Positions 25,318 to 38,512 are shown, counted from the first letter of the stretch. The stretch is 64,000 nucleotides of DNA from Heliocidaris erythrogramma (GCA_025617745.1 CM046869.1:17128994-17192993), one strand, 5' to 3'. Numbers and translations are program-made. Notes: generated by a model not told the origin, from the sequence alone.

Positions 25318-26380
25318 AGGGCTCAACACGAGCAGAGGTCCGGAGGTCCGGAGGTCAAAGTCCCCCAAAATGATGTGTTGGACCACCAAATTTGAAAAAA
25401 AAAACAAGGAAATGGTGGTCCCATGTTGACCACCAAAAATATTAAATGGCCAATCCTCCCAAATCAAGGAAAGAGCTAGCTGAATGTGCACTCGATGTTC
25501 AAATGCGTCACACATTTTCACAAAACGTTTGTGTGTTGATGATAAACAGCGAGTGCTAGTGACGTGACTGTTTAAATTACTATTATGAAGCCTTGCATTT
25601 CATTTGAATTTTTGTTAGATTCCTGTTTCAAAAAGTTGGTATTGGTGTCAAAATATTTAATATCCTTCCTTCTCAAACACATATAAGTCACGTGACTCAC
25701 ATTCGCAGATTTAAGATCACGATAGCACATTTTTTTTTTTTTTTTTTTTTAATTTTGTGTTTTTATTAGGAAATCAACGGAAATCACAACAATTACAAGT
25801 GATTTACATGATTAAAAAAAATCACTGAGCAAAAAAAAAGAAACAGTAAAAATAAAGCAATTGGAACAAAATTAAAAAAAAAAAATAAAAATGATCTCTT
25901 ATTGCTTCACCCCCCAATCTTTCAATTTAATGAGAATAAAGGTGAAATTCAAGCCAATTTTTGAAATGTCTAACCAACTTTTATGTAGCATAATTTATGT
26001 ACATGAGTGCTAGTGATAATTTAAGCTTAATTGCTTCAATCATCACCTCCCTGATCATAGCAATTTGCCGCGCAAATTAGTGCAGTTGTTAATCAACTGG
26101 AAATATTTTTGCGAGCTGTTGAATTCGCATCCCAGCATTAACTCCCGAAATTCGTGAAAATACAGCTTTTACATACAATATGTGAAAGTGATAGGTCAAG
26201 CGCATGTCATGAAATTGAAAAAAATACCACAAACAAATAATTTGTTTGAAAAAAAATCAAATATTGATTTTATTATTTAATGTGGACCACCAAAATTGAG
26301 TGTGGTCCACCAAAAATGAAAATAAGTCAAATCTGGTGGACCAACTGGACCACCAACATTTTCAGTTAGTGTCGAGCCCT
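25318..26380. mobile_element. Inverted-repeat element with AGGGCTC ends, about 1.06 kb
   Basis: The left end AGGGCTCAACAC is mirrored by GTGTCGAGCCCT at 26369-26380. Both ends carry repeated GGTGGTCCA / TGGACCACC motifs just inside. The interior is AT-rich with a poly-T run at about 25731-25751 and no transposase frame. Terminal repeats of this kind are seen in hAT-like families, but that assignment is inference. Confidence 0.55.
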
Positions 26381-26863
26381 GCTGTAGATATTATTAGAAC
26401 ATTTTGGTGTCAATTTCAAATTGCTGGCATGAAAACTCAGCAGGAAGAATAATAATGGGGAAAATTTTAAAGTTCCCAGTTAACCACTGGTTCACAAAAA
26501 CTGAAAGTTTCAGTTCCTTGGACGATACCTGACAATGAGTTAAATGTTTTATTGAAACTGAAAGCTCAGAAGACTGAAGGTAATATATGACCATTTGTTC
26601 AACTAGGCTGACAGTGATACATGAATAATTTTGCAAAGGACACTCATGCAGGGGCCCCACACCAAGGAGGTACTAGGCTTGCCTTGTGCCTCCTTGTCCA
26701 TGCCAGAGAGCAAGTCACAACAAATTTATTCAAGCTGCCCCTTTCTAAGGATGCACAAAAGAATCTACATGTACAGGTGCACTGTTGCCTTTGATGTCCG
26801 GTGTTTAATGCCGCCAACTTCATGGGAAAGCTGAGTAGTGATTTTTGTCATAAATTAAATATC

Positions 26864-27023
26864 TGGGCCCCATTGCATAAAACTTACCATTAATGGTAAC
26901 TCTGCTATCAATGGTAACTACCATGGTAACCTCACTCAACAGCCAATCAAAATCAAGATTTCCATGTGAGTTACCATTGATGGCAAAGTTACCGTTAATG
27001 GTAAATTTTATGCAGCGGGCCCA
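26864..27023. mobile_element. MITE with TGGGCCC ends, 160 bp
   Basis: The ends are TGGGCCCCATTGCATAAAA and TTTTATGCAGCGGGCCCA. Multiple ACCATTAATGGTAA palindromes follow inside on both sides. No coding capacity. Confidence 0.75.
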
Positions 27024-29962
27024 GGAAATTTTCAATTTTTATTTCAATAAACAAAGTGAAAATTGCGCAGATGATAAAATATGAATACAACGGCTTTTTG
27101 TGTCCAGAAATTTGGCCATATTGTATGATAGGAGTTGCAATTTTTGAAAAAGGGCAAATTTGACAATCCTAATATTCACAATTGGGCACTCCTCTGATTA
27201 CTTCCAACAAACGAAAATCAAAAATGCAATTGTTCAAGTACAGTTATTTATGATGTTATGTCAGAATAGTGTCCAGATACATCAAAGTCAAGTAATTTTG
27301 ATTCATATTTCAGGAAAGTTTGCACCATTTCTTTTCGCTTGCCTCCAGTAAAGGTAAACGCTGTGAATTGCTCATATTACACTAGTAAAAGTGAAAATTA
27401 ATTATCATTACAAAAGCATATTTCCCTTTGAAAATGGCCCGTAAGGTTGCAGCCAGGCAGGAATCTTATGTCTTTTTATCTGCAAGGAAGAACCAGTTAG
27501 GCACATTGCCTGACATATTTTTTCCTGGCAGCTTCGAACATGGTTCAAAGGGAATGAGCTACATGTAGATGTGACTCCAGCTCTTCAAAGCTCCTTTTCT
27601 AACTGTTCCATGATTAGGAAGTAAGAATGAACTTACATGTAGAATAGAAAAAGTTGTCTAACCAAAAACTATAATTCAACTAAAGAGAGCAAGAACATCA
27701 AAGGCCAGAAAGGACATAAAGAACAACATGAGGAAGTATAATTTTCTAGGAGAGAAAGGCTCCCTGAGTGAGCAGAGATACATGTACATGTATATGTTGG
27801 CGTACATGTACATGTATATGACCAGTATTTGATGGATAATCTGCCTGCAGTGATTACTGTAGCTGATCAGTGTACCATATCTCATATCCCTCCAGACACT
27901 GTAGGCCCAGCTCAGTGTTCCAATTGATTTATTGATCACAGTTACAGGAGATGCTCACTTCAACCATGGGCTGAAACATGACTGTCATTGTTTCCAATTT
28001 TTCATTGGACGTTAGAAGGTACTGTCCGGCATAAGAAAAAAATAAACCGCCTTCTACATGTATATTGTACCAAGGAATATGCTTTGACAGGTATCCACGC
28101 TTGGAAAACAGTCCTCAAGGACTTTTCATTGTCTTTAATATTAGCTTCATGTTTCTTTTTTTTATCTGTTTGTAAATGTTTTATGAAATGTTTTTCGCTG
28201 CAAGCTTATATTTTGTCAACGGACAAACATATGTGAGTAGTGAAGAAGGTTTTACAGCGATTTTGAAATGGAAAATATTATATTGTGTGTTTGGAGCCAG
28301 AAGGGCATTTTTAAATCCCCATTATTTGAACAAAGTTACATGTATCCTCCTTCTGGCTCCGAACAGACATGGTAGAGAAAGATGTTAAATACATGTAGGT
28401 TTGTCATATATTATTTATGTAACGTAGACATAAAATGCCTTTTTTATAATTCCTGATACAATACATGATAATGCCTAGTTGCTTTTAGTGACTGAAGAAT
28501 ATGCTCACAAAAGATGTCTGAGATTTTGCTTTTAAAGTACAATACATGTTGGCCTACATGTACCTATATATTTCTTTTTAATTTTTAAAATCATACCTGT
28601 GGAAATTCATACATGTTTTGGTTAAAAATCAATGTCTTAAAAGAAGCTATACATGTACATGTACACTGTACATATGCACATACATGTACATTGTACAATG
28701 TACTTCACTCTACATTACAAGCATTCTATGTACACTGTAATGCCCTGAATAATCTAATTTACAGAGTAATTGAAGCCTAAGGTCTACAACACTAAACCAT
28801 ACTCTGCATATGGCAATGCTCGATCAAGTGCCTTGTTTACAAGTTGCAAAGTGCCACGAAAGTCCATTAGCACTGTTTATTTCATGTTGCAATCATACAA
28901 GCTTCGTTTCAATAATGTGCACTCGTGCTGAGCTTTAACCATTAATTTTTTTTGCCTGGCTTGCCCCAGGGCTCCGGAATTTCAGAGAGCAAATTTTGCA
29001 ATCTGTGAAACAGCATCACACACTCCAAAGCACTCAGACATTTAGCCTTTAAACTGAGCTTGAAATGTTTAAAGGGGAAGCATGCTCAGGAAATGGTTCT
29101 CTCTTGTATATATATTTGTAGCATGGATATGGTTAAAGAATTTAGAAATTAAGCAAAATTTATCAGCTTTCTCTTTACATGCTATTCCCATTAAATTCTC
29201 ACTTTTGACACCTTTTCATTTAATATTAAACAATAATAAACATTTACATACAGTATTGCTCGAAATAAAGTTGACAGATTAACGCACCCTAACGCGAAGA
29301 TCGATGTGGGCCTGACTATCGCGTTAGTAACGCGCGTGAACGTTAGGCGAGTTTGGAGCGGCGGTGGTTCGGCCAGCGCAAGATAGGCGAACTACATTAT
29401 TGAGGTGTTACTAGCGCGTTAGGATCGGCGATACTTATCAGTCGCGCGAGAGTCCATTTTTGGTCACGCACGTGTTGAATTACCGTGCGAGAATGCTCCA
29501 CCGTAATTTCTCGCGTGGAATTCCCGCGCCTTTCCCATTAAATTTTTACACGATCGTGCCGTTCGATGTGGGTATATAGAGGGCATTTCTCTGGTTAAAT
29601 AGTAGCATCCAACTCGAACTCCACGGGACTCCACGCCCTGCTCAACAGTGCAGCTGACGGGAGCGCGATGGGATATAAAAACGTCTTTTTCGCGCTCACG
29701 TGCGTTGGCAATCGTGGCTCGTAGCTAGCGAAAGTTCGAATCGGCTCCTACACTACCGCTCACAGGTTTTTGGCATCGGTATCGCACCGTTAACCTGTCG
29801 CCATGGAATGCAACTGCAATGTCGGTACTACACGCAGTATGGACATAAAGCTAGATTATGCCCGTATTACTATTAGCAGGTTGGCCAAGAGCGCGCCCAA
29901 CACAAAAACATTTCTGAAGAAAGTCAAGCGAACACTGATGAACAATCTACATTTGATAACCA

Positions 29963-30100
29963 GGGGAGCGTTTCATCAAGTGTTTTGTCAGTGATTTTTA
30001 CCGACAAATTTGCTCTCAGCCAGTTAGATGCAAGGATTTCAGTAGCTTATAACAGTTGTCGGTCAAAATCACTGACAAAACGCTTGATGAAACGCTCCCC
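29963..30100. mobile_element. GGGGAGCGTTTC MITE, copy 1 (138 bp)
   Basis: The element is a near-palindrome with ends GGGGAGCGTTTCATCAAG and CTTGATGAAACGCTCCCC and a central AACTGTTATAAGCTACTGAAA-type core. Two more copies are at 32770-32906 and 46184-46320. Confidence 0.85.
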
Positions 30101-31213
30101 CTGGATAATGATAAACCCTCGAAATCATATATGATGAAGGGCACTAAAGACAGCCACAAAGAAAGCTTCACACATGCTTCTAAATGAGCTATGAGCTTCT
30201 GGGGGGGGGGGCTGCATGCGCATCTCCAACCTCCGGATCCGTCAATGATAATTGTACGATTTTTACAAAAAATATTTGTGCATGATCATATCACGCTCGC
30301 GACCATCTTGCCACCTGTTCACCGACCATTTCTCGAGTGTCGCCTCTCGCATCCATATTATCATTTGTATATTCAACACTCGGCCGCGAACTGGTTTTGT
30401 ATTATTGCAGAACAAGCGATTAAAGGGCGTAGTTTACAAACTCACTCAACAGTCGCTCCATACTAGCACGTGGCATCTCATAATTCGTATACTAACTTAA
30501 TTTTTAATATCGGCGAGCTTGATCTGACAATGTCACAATTTCCTGAAACTTTAGCAAAATAAAAAATTACTGAAATCAGATTAAGAGTACATGAGCGATA
30601 TATCCAAAATAATATCCTTCCTTATTCATGCGAAAGTGAAAAGCAAGGCCGGCAGCGGGAAGCAAAGAATGTCTAGAATGCGCGCGATCAACAATTTCCA
30701 TTCTTAAACTAAACTAAACCTCATTTGACAAGCGGTCTTTTATCACAAGTCATGGCACGCGCAAAAATAGGCCAAGCAGTCAGTGAAGGTTTGCGCCTTT
30801 TTTTATTTTTGATCTTTCACACAGCGGCTTCGTATAAGGAGATCGAATTTCAAAACTGCAGGTGCGTTAAAGGATGACAGTCACGGACGGGAGGGGAAGA
30901 AAACTTCATGAATTTTTAAAATAAATTATGAATTTGATGAAGTTGATATTGATGACGATAATTGTTTTGATGATATGATCATCAAGATAATGATGATTAA
31001 TGATGATAAGCATTATATAATGTTATGATGATGATGATGATGATAATCATGATATAACGATGGTATGATGATGATAGTTCATTTTCATCTCATCATGATA
31101 CAGATCGAATTTTAAAAGGGAATCGCATGTGCATTAAAGGAAGAAGTTACCGTCCGAAAAGGAAGAAAACTTCATATTTTTTGATGAATGATGAGTTTGA
31201 TGAAGTTGATATT

Positions 31214-31458
31214 CAGGGGCGTATCCAGGGGGGCGCAACAGGCGCGCCCCCCCCCCCCCCCCCTATTGGCCGTCGTAAAAAAAATCCTACCAATTGAAAA
31301 TATTCATTAAATAGGCTTCAAAATTGGTTACATATAGCACTATTTTGCATCTCAGCCCTTCTTCAGAAGCAAAAATTTTCCAAAGACCCCTCCCCCATGA
31401 CGGCGATCAATAATTCCTGCCCCCCCCCCCCTATTGGGAAATCCTGGATACGCCGCTG
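31214..31458. mobile_element. hAT-like MITE with 5-bp ATATT duplication (245 bp)
   Basis: The ends are CAGGGGCGTATCCAGG and CCTGGATACGCCGCTG. ATATT flanks both sides (31209-31213 and 31459-31463). A nearby paralogous copy of the host sequence at about 30931-30980 has a single ATATT and no insert, showing the pre-insertion state. Poly-C runs lie just inside both ends. CAG...CTG termini suggest hAT, but a 5-bp rather than 8-bp duplication is atypical, so the superfamily is uncertain. Confidence 0.8.
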
Positions 31459-32769
31459 ATATTGATGAAGATAATTGTTTTGATGATATGATTTACCCCC
31501 TCGTGACCTTACAGAGCCGCTGTGATTTTGCCGCTGGCCTTTCATTAAAACGGAGACAATACCCATTAAATCCTATATATAAATATGCCGAAAGATTTGT
31601 TTACAAATTATAAATCCTATATATAGTTTTAAAAACAAGTATTGTTTGCTGACCCAGATTTGGTCTTGCTGGTAACTTACGTAACTTCGCACCTTGAACA
31701 ATAGGGAGCTTACCTGAGTTGTGGACAGATGACGCAGGTATTGAATAGGAGTTCTCTACTGTACAGCCAATTGAATAGGAGGAAATCGGACTCTTGACCT
31801 CTTCAATGCCTCTTCCTCTGACTACGAATTACTTGGTTTTCATAAAGCCTTAATTAGTCCACTGTTATGGTCGGGCCCTTATCAGGGCCACACATCTCCA
31901 AGAAAGAATTTTTTTTGGTTTTTTTAATCTTAATTATTTGTAAATATCTTGATTTGTCATTAATTTTTATATATAACAATGTTTGTATCTGCTTGAAAGT
32001 TTTTTATGTTTATGAACTCTCAATAAATACACACACAAAAAAAGAATAATTTTTTCCTCTCTCGTGCTTCTCTTATTTGACCCCCTCCCTATGAACATGA
32101 ATTTCAAGAAATCACACATGACAGAAATTCCTTTTATTCTTGTTTTCCTTGTTCCTTTCTCCTTCTCTTACTCGTCTCTTTCTCCTACCCCCATATTAAC
32201 ATATTGATGAATTTCAAGAAAATCACACATGAAACAAAAATTCATAATTCTCTTTATTCCTTTTTTTCTTCTTACTTCCTACTTCTCCTCTTAGTCCTCC
32301 CTTTCTACCCCTCCCCCTTCCATATGAACATATTGAATTTCAGAAAAGTCACACATGAAACAAACATTCATTATTTCCTTTGCCGTATTCATAATTAGCT
32401 CCGAACCTGAAACTTTTCACTGTTCTGTTTTCTCATTTAGAACCAAGTTAATAAATGGTAGTCCTCCCCTTAAATATCAGGCTATAAGACCATAAATTTT
32501 CCTCTGTTTCCGATAATTTAACACAATAATTTATATTTAATATCAAGCTCTCGCCCCTTTAAATTCCTCACTAGAAGACCAGCATTAGAAGATTTACGAC
32601 ACTCGTAAATTACACAATGGCCACTATAGTTGATCTGCAGAAGGAGAGAAAGTGCCAGACCAGCAGTAAACAAACACGAGGTCACTGTAAGGGCATGCAG
32701 GCCACGTGCGTTTATCTCATGCATGTGCTGGGTCACAACCATAGGTCACAACATGACGCCTGAAGGGCC

Positions 32770-32906
32770 GGGGAGCATTTCATGAAGTGTCTTGTCAGTG
32801 ATTTTTACCGACAACTGTTATAAGCTACTGAAATCCTTGCATCTGATTCGCTGAGAGCAAATTTGTCGGTAGAATCACTGACAAAAAACTTGATGAAACG
32901 CTCCCC
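32770..32906. mobile_element. GGGGAGCGTTTC MITE, copy 2 (137 bp)
   Basis: The ends are GGGGAGCATTTCATGAAG and CTTGATGAAACGCTCCCC, with the same core as the copies at 29963 and 46184 but in the opposite internal orientation to the 29963 copy. Confidence 0.85.
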
Positions 32907-34953
32907 TCGTCTATTGTTCTCCCTCTCCGATCCCTTCTATTACGCGCGCGCTGTTGGTACATGTACGTACGTGATGGTACGCTGGACGCTCATAGAGCCA
33001 GGCCGCCATGCCAGGCCAGGGAGGGAAACAAAATTCGAACTTTTTCTAGTGACCGTTGATTCTCTTAAAAGTAAAGTCAATTCTGCGGCATTTATTGGAT
33101 ATAAATAAGGAATATTTTCGGCGTATTTTCTACAGAAAACTGTAAATTGACACAAACAGGTACTTGGTCTGTTTTATAATTTTTCAGACATTTTGTAGTT
33201 GACTGATATACGAGTATGATCGTGTCATGGGGTCTGCTATGTACATGATGTAGCTGGCTGTATGACCAAGGAGTAGCTCCTTGGTATCAAAAAACTTCAG
33301 CCCTCTAAAAAAAAATAATCGCAGCCCGTACGCCCATGCTTAAGAGGGTGTTTATTATTATGTTTGCGAAGGGGAAATTGAAAATTAAAAAGAGAGAGAT
33401 TGGTCATCGAAGAGGCAACAGGTTTGTGAAAGAGTAAAATTGCATTTAGAAATATATGGACACGAACGAGAGTAATGAAATAATTAAAAGTTATGAAGTG
33501 GAATTTCTCCAGTTCTTTCGTCTAATTCTTTCCACTTACTTTGCTCTTTCTTCAACCTTATTTCTTACAATGAGTGTGATCAGTTTGTCACGGGCGGTCA
33601 CTGTTTCTTAAAAATCCAGCTTATGAATATTAATTAACAAATAAACATGGTAACTTTGGCGTTTATCATAAAGAGTATCACTAAGGATTATGAAAAAAAA
33701 ACCCGAGCTTGGTTGTCATTGTTTCCTATTCATATGCAGGCCCGTAGCCAGGGTTTCTAAAGGGGTTGGTAAAGTGGACCTTTTTGGAAAATAACATTAT
33801 TGTATATTTGTAAACCACACAAACTATCCACAATAAGTTTATATTTTACTACACTCTATAAGGAGCTAATTGTGATATGCAGGGTAATAAAAACTGCATT
33901 TCAGGCATGGATTGAGGTTTACCTTATAGATGATTATGAAAAAGCATGTCCAAAAAATTAGCCCCTAAAAATAAAAGAATAGCCCCAAGATATTAATTGG
34001 TAGCCCCAATGTAAAAAAAGCACCACCTCCGTCCAGCCTAGCACCACAAATGATACAACACAAATACATATTTGCTGCCCCTCACTTAAGCCTAGCACCA
34101 CAAATGACAACAACACTTCAGCCTAGCACCCCCCCCCCCCCCCACTCACTGATGTTGGGGGTACATTTCCCGGAAAAGGGGGTGGTTTTTAGCCGACAAT
34201 CCTGGGAGAAATCTTCCCAGGAAAAGTTGAAAAGGGGGTGTGAAATATTAGTCAAATTCCCGGGAAAATGTAAATAGGGGGTCATTTTTCGCAGTCCTCT
34301 GGTGGTTTCCTCTCCCGGGATAGTGGAGTGGGGGGGGGGGGGGTGGGTTAAATGTCCCGATCCATGTGATTAAACAAAGATAAGTGACCACTTGGTAAGG
34401 TCCCAGGGATAGGGGTCCCAATTTCGGGCATTTCCCTGAATGGGGGGTTGGGGCTAATTTCTTAAATTCCCTGGATAGAGGGCCCAATATCTCAGAAAAT
34501 CCCCCATGATAGGGAGGTAATCAAATTCCAACTTCTCCGGGATAAGGGGTCACTTGTGAAAAGGAGGTACGAGCTTAGGCCCACCCCTTTTATGGGGAGT
34601 GGGGGCGGACCTAGCACCATACAGAAATAAACGATACAACACAAAATACAATGAATTATAGTGAATATGTTCATACAATATACGCGAGCGTGCGAGCCAA
34701 CGATCTTGTCACGTCACTCATGTTTATTCAAGTCTCAATCCAGCCTAACCCCAGGGAGCTCCAACGCGCAGCGTTGGAGCCCCAGGTACAACTATCCAAA
34801 GTCGACCTCGCCCATTTTATGGCTAATCGCATCACTTAATTTCGGCAGGTAAGATAGAAATTTGTACTTATACTTCAAGCGAATTACTGTAACTATCTAG
34901 CAGGCTCTTTGATTTTACGATTTAACGATTGTTTCGATGAAAAAAAATGGAAT

Positions 34954-35117
34954 TTCCTCGCCGAGCCGATCTTTTCCCCGTACTGTACCGTCGATTCAAA
35001 TGACTCGATCGCACTGTGTGATCGAGTCAGCGACGGTATACGGTACATTACACACAGTGCGATCGAGTCATTTGAATCGACGATACAGTACAGGGAAAAG
35101 ATCGGCTCGGCGAGGAA
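34954..35117. repeat. Hairpin with 67-bp arms near the right end of the 6-kb element
   Basis: The arm starting TTCCTCGCCGAGCCGATC (34954) is mirrored by the arm ending GATCGGCTCGGCGAGGAA (35117), with a 30-nt loop that repeats GATCGAGTC. Only two or three mismatches are seen. It is GC-rich, unlike its surroundings. Confidence 0.85.
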
Positions 35118-36949
35118 GTTTTATCGCGTTATTAGCGCGCTAATTAACGCGATATAGGTGAACCGGCTTTTTAGTATCCCTCCGCCCTTCGTTAGATTAA
35201 CGCGCGTTATTGAAAAGATTATCGCGAAGTGGGCCGACGGCGCGTTAGCGTGCGTTAGGGTGTCAACTTTATTTCGAGCAATACTGTAGCACTGATATGC
35301 ATGTACATACAACATGTATAGCTTCTATTAAAGTGCTTTTAAAACATGAATTGAACAATATTATATTCACAAGTTAAAAATTTGTCTTAAATTGAAGTTT
35401 GCACAATGTTAATATGAAGAATGTCAAATTTGGAGTACATATGTATGTTTTATGACATTTCTTGAAACCATGTTTTTAACATAATATTTTGAAACTTTTG
35501 TTTTAAGATTGTAATGAATGAAGGCCATAAAATGTCTGTGTATACTAATGTAATGTGTACATGTATGTAAATACAGTAATTCAGAATACATTACTATTGT
35601 CAATCACCCCTGCCATTCCACAAAACCTTTGTTAGAAAGTGTTAATAAATTTGAAAGATTGGCAGCAAAAGCTATTGTTAATTGGAACATTTGATACATC
35701 TAGGCCATGGTATAGTATTGTTCCGAAGGAATAACTACTACATGAAAATTTTAGGGCCTTGCTTTTTGCCAAAAGTGAAATCCTAATCAAGATTTCAAAT
35801 CAATTTAAGAGTGATAAAACTTATTGAAGTTGTTACAGCGTGCAAATTTCAGTTTCATACAAGCTGTACTGTACATGTACTTTTAGTTTTGATTTATTAT
35901 TGAATATCAATAAAAAGAGTGAAAAATTGCTTTAAATAACTGTGTGTACAATTGGAGCGTTAATGGACATCTTAATTACCCCACTTCATGACACAGGGTC
36001 TAGTTTCATTTTGCAATTAAACTTATATTTTGTACTGGTAAGTGGAAGTGAAGCATATTACTTTTTAAAGTATTGAGGGTAATTATGACATAAAGAAGTT
36101 TCCCTTATTAAAAAAACTAGCTTTTAGATTAATTTCAGGCCCTGCACTTTAGTGCACAATCAATGTAGAAGTACATGTACGGATCAACAAAAATGTCACT
36201 TAAACTTGTATCGGAATCAATTGCCAGTTCTCTAATCGATTGCGAAGGTGCAATTATTATTTTTTTTTTACATTATTTATTTACAGAGTTAAGATTGATA
36301 TCAAGTTTAAGTTTATTTGCTTCTCATTAAGATCATTTGCAACTCCTTACAAGACATGGAGATCTCTTTTAAAGATTTCCAGAGCTACAATGTACAATGG
36401 TGATGGTTTTATTTTTTAGAGTCAATCATAATTAACAACTTTAGAGTAAAATACCTTTATTTATCACGATCTGAGCATTCACAGGTTCATTGTGTGGGCA
36501 TAAAAATATCATGATTAATCCAGGGCTTGACAAAGGGTCTGGTGCTTTGGGCTCCTAACTTTTAACAAATGACCCCCCCCCCCCCAATTCTGTAATTAAA
36601 ATGAGCACCCTAAAGCTATGCTAACATACCTTAAAAACTTCAATAGGGACCCCCTGTGAAGTTTTTTAGTGTGGGGGCCCTGATCAGTCTCAAACATTTG
36701 AAATTACAATCACAATTTTTTTACATATACATGTATTGATTTCGTATATCGATTTAACTGTCTCCTGGGCACAGTTACTTTTAATTCCTTCAGAATGGTG
36801 TTTTACACTTGAGGTTACTGTACCTGTGAAATACGATCATACACTTCAGAGATCACTACATGTAAACGGTTTCTTCATTGTGGAGCTTTCAGATAATGTG
36901 AAGTGTACATGTATTGTACATGATATAAATTGACAGGCTATGTGTCTTA

Positions 36950-37547
36950 AGGCCCGGTCACACAGCCCTCCGCGGGCGTATCGCGGGTAAAATTTCGCGA
37001 TTTTTTTTTTTTGCCCGCGGTTGCCCGCGGTGGAAAATGTGCAAAATTGGCTTACCCGCGGTACAGACGCCGGCGACTGTTCCGCGTCCTTATCGCGGGT
37101 GAAGCGCGGCTGAACCGCGGCGGTACCGCGGCCTACCACGGGTATAAATATAATAAATAAAATGTAGAAATCATAACCGCTCAAGACACGGAGAAAGGCG
37201 TTTGTCCATGCTTACACGCGGTACACACGCTAATGCACGTGATAACAACGCGGTATAGACGCGGAACAAACGTGCTATGACCGTGCTCCACCCGCGATTA
37301 CCCGCTAAAATTTTGCGCCTACCGCGTGTAACCACGTCTTAACCGTGGCCGTAGCACGTCCTAGCACGTTCGTTCCGCGTCTGTACCGCGTCTTTACCGC
37401 GTGTGTACCACGTGTGCCGCCCGCGGTTACCCTGTATCGCGTCTTTATCGCGACCTCAAAGCGTCCAACAACGTCTGCTTCACGGGCAGAAATTTTTGGC
37501 CGTGATTCGGCCGCGATACGCCCACGGAGGGCTGTGTGACCGGGCCT
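36950..37547. mobile_element. Harbinger-like GC-rich MITE, 598 bp
   Basis: The ends are AGGCCCGGTCACACAGCCCT and AGGGCTGTGTGACCGGGCCT, perfect over 20 bp or more and flanked by TTA at 36947-36949 and 37548-37550. A TWA 3-bp duplication is typical of PIF/Harbinger. The interior is packed with CCGCGGT/ACCGCG motifs. The frames running through it have no transposase features. Confidence 0.8.
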
Positions 37548-38194
37548 TTACAAGCCAATGATCAATTACAAAGTACTGTACCTACTGATATCTGAGATTT
37601 AACTTACATATTTATTTATATGCTGATTGTGCAATAGCTTTAGATTGTATTGTTGAAATTTTCATTTCATTGTAAGTGAAGTTCTGTAGCTAAAGTAATA
37701 TCAGTAATGATAATATTAATGATAATAATAATGATAAAATTAATAAAATTAAAAATTCTAATTCTAATTCTATTAGTGATGATAATAATGATAATAATAT
37801 CAATGATAATAACAATATCAATGATAATAACAATAATAAGAACAAAGGTTTTAAGGTAATATTTCTATACTACTTGCAATTTATTGTATAATAATGTTTT
37901 ATCTCTATTTTCTCTTTATAAAATGTATTTTAATCAATATCGGGTGCATCTGGTCAGGTAAGGGGAGGAAGGTCTGCGGACCATAGTTATTAGGTTAAAT
38001 TTTTTCCGTACCCGCGCAGCCTGGCCAAATGCACCTGATATGTGATTTATATATTTTCTCTGGAATTGTTTTTACTCATGTTTGTAATTATGTGACTTGA
38101 ATTTTGCCAAATAAAATAATAATAATAATAATAATAATAATACAGCTCAAAAAATATGAAAAATATTAATCTTTCTTTCTCTCTTGATCGGCAG

Positions 38195-38512
38195 GTGGGG
38201 AGAGCGACCCCCTCTCACCAGACCAAAACGATGCGCCCCCGCCGAAGCCCAACCCCAACAGCCGCATCGGCGCACTGGAGAAGCAGCTTGCCATCGAGAT
38301 GAAGGTGAAACAAGGGGCAGAGAACATGATCCAGATGTACTCGTCCGGCCCAGCCAAGGACCGCAAGCTCCTGGCAGAGGCGCAGCAGATGCTCCAGGAC
38401 AGTAAGACGAAGATCGAGTTCATCCGCATGCAGATCTTGAAGACGCAGCAAGCTAAACAGTCCCGGCAGATCCCCACAGAGGAGAAGGAGGCAGGGGAGG
38501 TCTCAGATATGG
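38195..38512 (+). CDS. PKN: PKN exon 3 (HR1b)
   Basis: The acceptor GATCGGCAG ends at 38194 and the donor GTGAGT begins at 38513; the exon enters and leaves with a one-base carry. The first codons give [20 protein letters not shown], a Ser/Pro-rich linker between HR1a and HR1b. HR1b follows with [40 protein letters not shown] and [15 protein letters not shown], nearly the same as the vertebrate PKN2 HR1b blocks. This second coiled-coil contributes to Rho/Rac contact. The last part ([19 protein letters not shown]) is the charged linker before HR1c. High GC compared with the flanking introns supports coding. The minus-strand frame across it is a shadow. Confidence 0.96.

Larger units (their letters stand above)
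29249..35288. mobile_element. Large 6-kb inverted-repeat element with nested insertions
   Basis: The left end (29249 on), TACAGTATTGCTCGAAATAA then AGTTGACA, is mirrored exactly at the right end (35261-35288), which finishes TTATTTCGAGCAATACTGTA. Both subterminal regions (29280-29470 and 35110-35260) are dense in GCGTTA/TAACGCG motifs. TA at both outer edges fits a TA target duplication, and CAGT termini resemble Tc1/mariner-type superfamilies. No transposase frame survives in the interior. Inside lie two copies of the GGGGAGCG MITE, a hAT-like insertion, microsatellites, poly-C/G runs and a 164-bp hairpin. Stretches 30500-30830, 31560-32760, 32910-33700 and 33720-34640 hold no recognised gene. 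Confidence 0.7.
10751..38194 (+). other. PKN intron 2 (27.4 kb), transposon-rich
   Basis: No additional exon or gene was recognised in this very large intron. It holds the elements listed separately: a 36-bp duplication, a 234-bp tandem duplication, two TTAA MITEs, a TACTGTAAA MITE, a purine-rich tract, a 303-bp inverted-repeat element, a Helentron-like element, a 266-bp hairpin, a 1.06-kb inverted-repeat element, a 160-bp MITE, a 6-kb element with nested insertions, and a Harbinger-like element. Stretches 14660-16380, 18100-21680, 27030-29240 and 35290-36940 are AT-rich with frequent TACATGTA palindromes and nothing else I can name. Confidence 0.7.
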
